Source: Thermodesulfatator atlanticus DSM 21156
GTDB lineage: Bacteria > Desulfobacterota > Thermodesulfobacteria > Thermodesulfobacteriales > Thermodesulfatatoraceae
Direction: 5' to 3'
DNA: 39,178 nucleotides
Assembly (NCBI RefSeq): GCF_000421585.1
Contig: NZ_ATXH01000004.1
Coordinates: 87,926-127,103 of the forward strand
The notes under the pieces were generated by a model, which saw only the letters and a list, made by a program, of their open reading frames with translations, was not told where the DNA came from and made no database searches. Position 1 is the stretch's first letter; every line of letters starts with the position of its first letter. Both the position numbers and the translations under genes were made by a program. Below, piece after piece: positions 38,710 through 39,178 of this stretch.

Positions 38710-38880
38710 CTATTTAGCTTTTACTTCCCTGTGAATCGTGTGTTTGCGATCCCAGGGACAATATTTACGCAATTCTAACTTGTCTGGAGTGTTACGACGA
38801 TTCTTTGTCGTAGTGTAGTTACGACGTTTACACTCAGTACATTGCAAATGTATAGTGACACGAACATCTGATTTAGCCAT
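38710..38880 (-). CDS. rpmG: Ribosomal protein L33 with incomplete zinc ribbon
   Basis: L33 is a small protein near the E site of the large subunit. This gene is 56 codons, from ATG 38880 to TAG 38710, with AGGTGA upstream. The sequence is clearly L33 ([36 protein letters not shown]). The zinc ribbon of the C-plus form needs two CxxC pairs; the first is intact (Cys14, Cys17), but the second reads CPWD, with Asp44 in the place of the last Cys. Zinc could still be held by three Cys and one Asp, or the site may be decaying toward the Cys-free form. Located between tuf and tRNA-Trp as usual. Confidence 0.95.
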   Translation of the reverse strand: MAKSDVRVTIHLQCTECKRRNYTTTKNRRNTPDKLELRKYCPWDRKHTIHREVKAK

Positions 38881-38890
38881 GACCCATCAC

Positions 38891-39178
38891 CTATTCCAAA
38901 ATCTTGGTAACAACACCGGCACCTACCGTGCGACCACCTTCTCTTATCGCAAACCTCAAACCCTCTTCCATCGCTACCGGCTTTATCAACTGCACCTCAA
39001 ACTCTACGTTGTCTCCAGGCATCACCATCTCCACTCCCTCAGGCAACGTCACCACCCCCGTCACATCCGTCGTCCTGAAATAAAACTGCGGCCTATATCC
39101 GTTGAAAAACGGCGTGTGACGCCCTCCTTCCTCCTTCGTCAATATGTACACCTCTGCCTTAAAGCGCGTGTGCGGCGT
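38891..39178 (-). CDS. tuf: Elongation factor Tu (5' part outside the window)
   Basis: EF-Tu delivers aminoacyl-tRNA to the ribosome. The last 95 residues are visible and the frame is open to the right edge. They form the third (beta-barrel) domain: [21 protein letters not shown], then [39 protein letters not shown] and the invariant end [13 protein letters not shown]. It is the first gene, in reading direction, of the visible tuf-rpmG-tRNA-Trp-secE-nusG block. A second tuf copy elsewhere is common in such genomes and cannot be excluded. Confidence 0.97.
   Translation of the reverse strand, partial: TPHTRFKAEVYILTKEEGGRHTPFFNGYRPQFYFRTTDVTGVVTLPEGVEMVMPGDNVEFEVQLIKPVAMEEGLRFAIREGGRTVGAGVVTKILE

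Noticed and set aside
1-39178. CRISPR array, prophage, insertion-sequence transposase or rRNA
   Set aside because: I looked for regularly spaced direct repeats, transposase or integrase motifs and rRNA segments and saw none.

Overview
The window looks like chromosome from an anaerobic, probably thermophilic, menaquinone- and siroheme-using bacterium of the Thermodesulfobacteriota type (sulfate reducers and relatives). The basis is indirect. There is a siroheme-decarboxylase-like (AhbA/AhbB) gene together with a precorrin-2 dehydrogenase, a UbiX/UbiA pair of the kind used for menaquinone, a delta-proteobacterial-style flagellar cluster with a sigma-54 promoter, Lys/Glu-rich proteins, and the order tuf-rpmG-tRNA-Trp-secE-nusG-rplKAJL-rpoBC. 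No 16S gene is present, so the taxonomy is inference.

Layout. (1) 1-6646, minus strand: flagellar export and C-ring operon fliL-M-N-O-P-Q-R-flhB-flhA (flhA runs off the left edge), tightly coupled by TAATG and ATGA overlaps, with a near-consensus sigma-54 promoter just upstream of fliL. (2) 6765-7918, minus: O6-alkylguanine-DNA alkyltransferase and precorrin-2 dehydrogenase. (3) 7917-10453, plus: a natural deoC-rnhA gene fusion, ubiX and ubiA, ended by a clear terminator; its start codon overlaps that of the divergent precorrin-2 dehydrogenase in a CATG and its promoter predicts a leaderless mRNA. (4) 10554-11475: greA and the AhbA/B-like regulator-fold gene. (5) 11507-18228: DedA and FmdB genes (minus), then DUF488, HDOD, M48-TPR protease, prmA, coaX and LD-carboxypeptidase (plus). 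(6) 18229-20194: an accessory island with a possible small-RNA promoter, a DUF4143 ATPase of different codon usage with a palindrome on its promoter, and a decayed coding fragment bounded by a 12-bp inverted repeat. (7) 20195-24533, minus: ribE-scpB-unknown-cutA-CsgG-like lipoprotein-unknown-secreted protein, compact enough to be one transcript. (8) 24547-26323: PhoB/PhoR-like two-component pair. (9) 26320-26993, minus: PIN/AbrB toxin-antitoxin pair, whose toxin shares a CTAG stop overlap with the kinase. (10) 27154-39178, minus: the rpoBC and ribosomal-protein transcription unit with L10 leader, an rplL-rpoB hairpin, tRNA-Trp, rpmG and the 3' part of tuf.

Most of the window is ordinary core genome. 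The parts that deserve attention are the DeoC-RNase HI fusion, the repeated promoter-on-start-codon (leaderless) architecture at divergent gene pairs, the sigma-54 promoter of the flagellar operon, a FliN carrying a FliM-like CheY-binding motif, an L33 zinc ribbon with its fourth Cys replaced by Asp, and the CsgG-lipoprotein/secreted-protein cassette of unknown function.
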